Shown piece by piece: positions 63,213 through 64,000 of a stretch of 64,000 nt of DNA. This DNA comes from Bacteroidales bacterium. GTDB lineage: Bacteria; Bacteroidota; Bacteroidia; Bacteroidales; UBA932. Every line of letters starts with the position of its first letter. Position 1 is the stretch's first letter. The position numbers were made by a program, and so were the translations under genes. The stretch spans positions 1 through 64,000 of the forward strand of contig JAFUVU010000048.1 in the NCBI GenBank assembly GCA_017477465.1, given 5' to 3'. The notes under the pieces are model-generated. The model was not told the DNA's origin, searched no databases, and saw only the letters and a program-made list of their open reading frames with translations.

Positions 63213-64000
63213 CTATTGGAATAAAGCTTTTACAATATCTTTGTGGGCATGTACGGCATTGAACAAGGCTTCCATGTTTACTTTGGATTCCTCGCCGCTG
63301 GTGTTGGGATAAACCTGGATTGCTCCGCCGGGAGTTCTCTCGAGGTACAGCGCCTCGGGGTGTATTTCACTGCCATAGTCGAAGTACAGCTTTTCGCTGA
63401 TTGTCTGCAGGCTTGCGCAGAGAAGGACGTCTTCCTTGTCAAGAATAATTATAGGGTCGATAATCTCTTCAAGATCACGCACCTGGTGGGTTGAAATGAC
63501 CACAGCGGCGTCTTCGGCCGTGTATTTTGTGATGGCGCTGCGGAACTGTGACTTGGAGGGGATGTCAAGGCCGTTGGTGGGCTCGTCCATGAAATAATGG
63601 CGGGCGTTGCATGCCAGGGCAAAGGATATCCAGGTTTTCTTGAGCTGACCTGCGCTCATGCGGTCCATCCATTGAAAGGGATCGATTTCGAAATCCTTCA
63701 GGGCGTTAAGGTATTTCACATGGTCGTACTTTTTCCAGAGACGCCCGGTCTCGCGGCCGAAGGCATCGGCCTTCGAATGCATGGGGGCAACCTCGTCGGG
63801 GAGGTAGAACTGCTCTTCCAGAAGGGAAGGCTGACGGTCGTAGGGAGCACGGCCATCTGTTTCGATGGTGCCGCTGAGCGGTTTCTTTAGGCCGCAGAGA
63901 AGGGTGAGCAAGGTTGTTTTGCCGACTCCGTTCTCTCCGAGCAGGCCATAGATGTTGCCACCCTTGATGTCCATGCTGATGTTTTTCAGAACCGGCTTGG
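63213..64000 (-). CDS. ABC transporter ATP-binding protein, truncated by the window edge
   Basis: The frame is open to the end of the window, and the residues before the internal ATG at 63974 (KPVLKNISMD) continue the typical ABC start, so the N terminus lies beyond base 64000. Walker A GENGVGKTT and the ABC signature-like MSAGQLKK are seen, with Walker B HYFMDEPTNGLD. A CcmA-like drug or peptide export ATPase is the best guess. Its stop is four bases from the permease start. Confidence 0.9.
   Translation of the reverse strand, partial: KPVLKNISMDIKGGNIYGLLGENGVGKTTLLTLLCGLKKPLSGTIETDGRAPYDRQPSLLEEQFYLPDEVAPMHSKADAFGRETGRLWKKYDHVKYLNALKDFEIDPFQWMDRMSAGQLKKTWISFALACNARHYFMDEPTNGLDIPSKSQFRSAITKYTAEDAAVVISTHQVRDLEEIIDPIIILDKEDVLLCASLQTISEKLYFDYGSEIHPEALYLERTPGGAIQVYPNTSGEESKVNMEALFNAVHAHKDIVKALFQ

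Overview
The window looks like a chromosomal segment of a Bacteroidota bacterium, most likely order Bacteroidales. Support comes from family content: a SusD-free but typical set of DUF2807, Ig-like and Lcl-type lipoproteins, a Bacteroidota-length LptD, a Rho with a long disordered insert, an epimerase-type threonine dehydrogenase, and many promoters of the Bacteroidota type (TTTG, about 19 nt, TAnnTTTG). Species cannot be named from the sequence alone.

Left edge (1-5170) is accessory DNA. It holds repeats that look like the end of an IS21-type insertion sequence, an unrecognised gene that appears cut by that end, a DUF4143-type ATPase with three 32-bp-spaced upstream repeats, an A+T-rich OLD-like ATPase/TOPRIM gene, and a mosaic of prophage debris (an out-of-context amidase fragment joined to a second fragment) lying directly against mnmE.

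From 5176 to about 31400 the window is housekeeping: mnmE, rho, lptD, an N-acetylmuramoyl-alanine amidase, dnaA with an A+T-rich palindromic upstream region, rpe, pepD, hutH, then an rsfS-ftsH-cdsA-psd operon, and a long leftward operon ligA-yihY-rel-lipoprotein-OM protein-ispG. A compact promoter-to-terminator unit without a credible ORF (31509-31627, minus) is a candidate small RNA.

31776-50532 contains the divergent threonine catabolism pair (tdh/kbl), tRNA-Cys, DUF389, a flavodiiron protein followed by GDP-heptose genes (hddA and a fused hddC-gmhB), then a leftward operon serB-mscS-like-M48 peptidase-flavoprotein-rmuC, a rightward CNNM/CBS-ThrE-epimerase operon, and maf-kdsC. Together with lptD these point to a heptose- and Kdo-containing lipopolysaccharide.

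51087-57036 is a citrate-centred cluster: citX, a citC-citG fusion, aconitase and NADP-isocitrate dehydrogenase. The citrate lyase structural genes citD, citE and citF are not in the window. 57037-60421 is a repeat-rich zone in which imperfect palindromes with compensated stem changes flank a small GIY-YIG protein, two tiny overlapping genes (one with an internal duplication), a surface lipoprotein and an unknown protein. The window ends with a 2-hydroxyacid dehydrogenase and a leftward GntR/ABC transporter operon with a DUF2807 lipoprotein, whose ATPase runs off the right edge.
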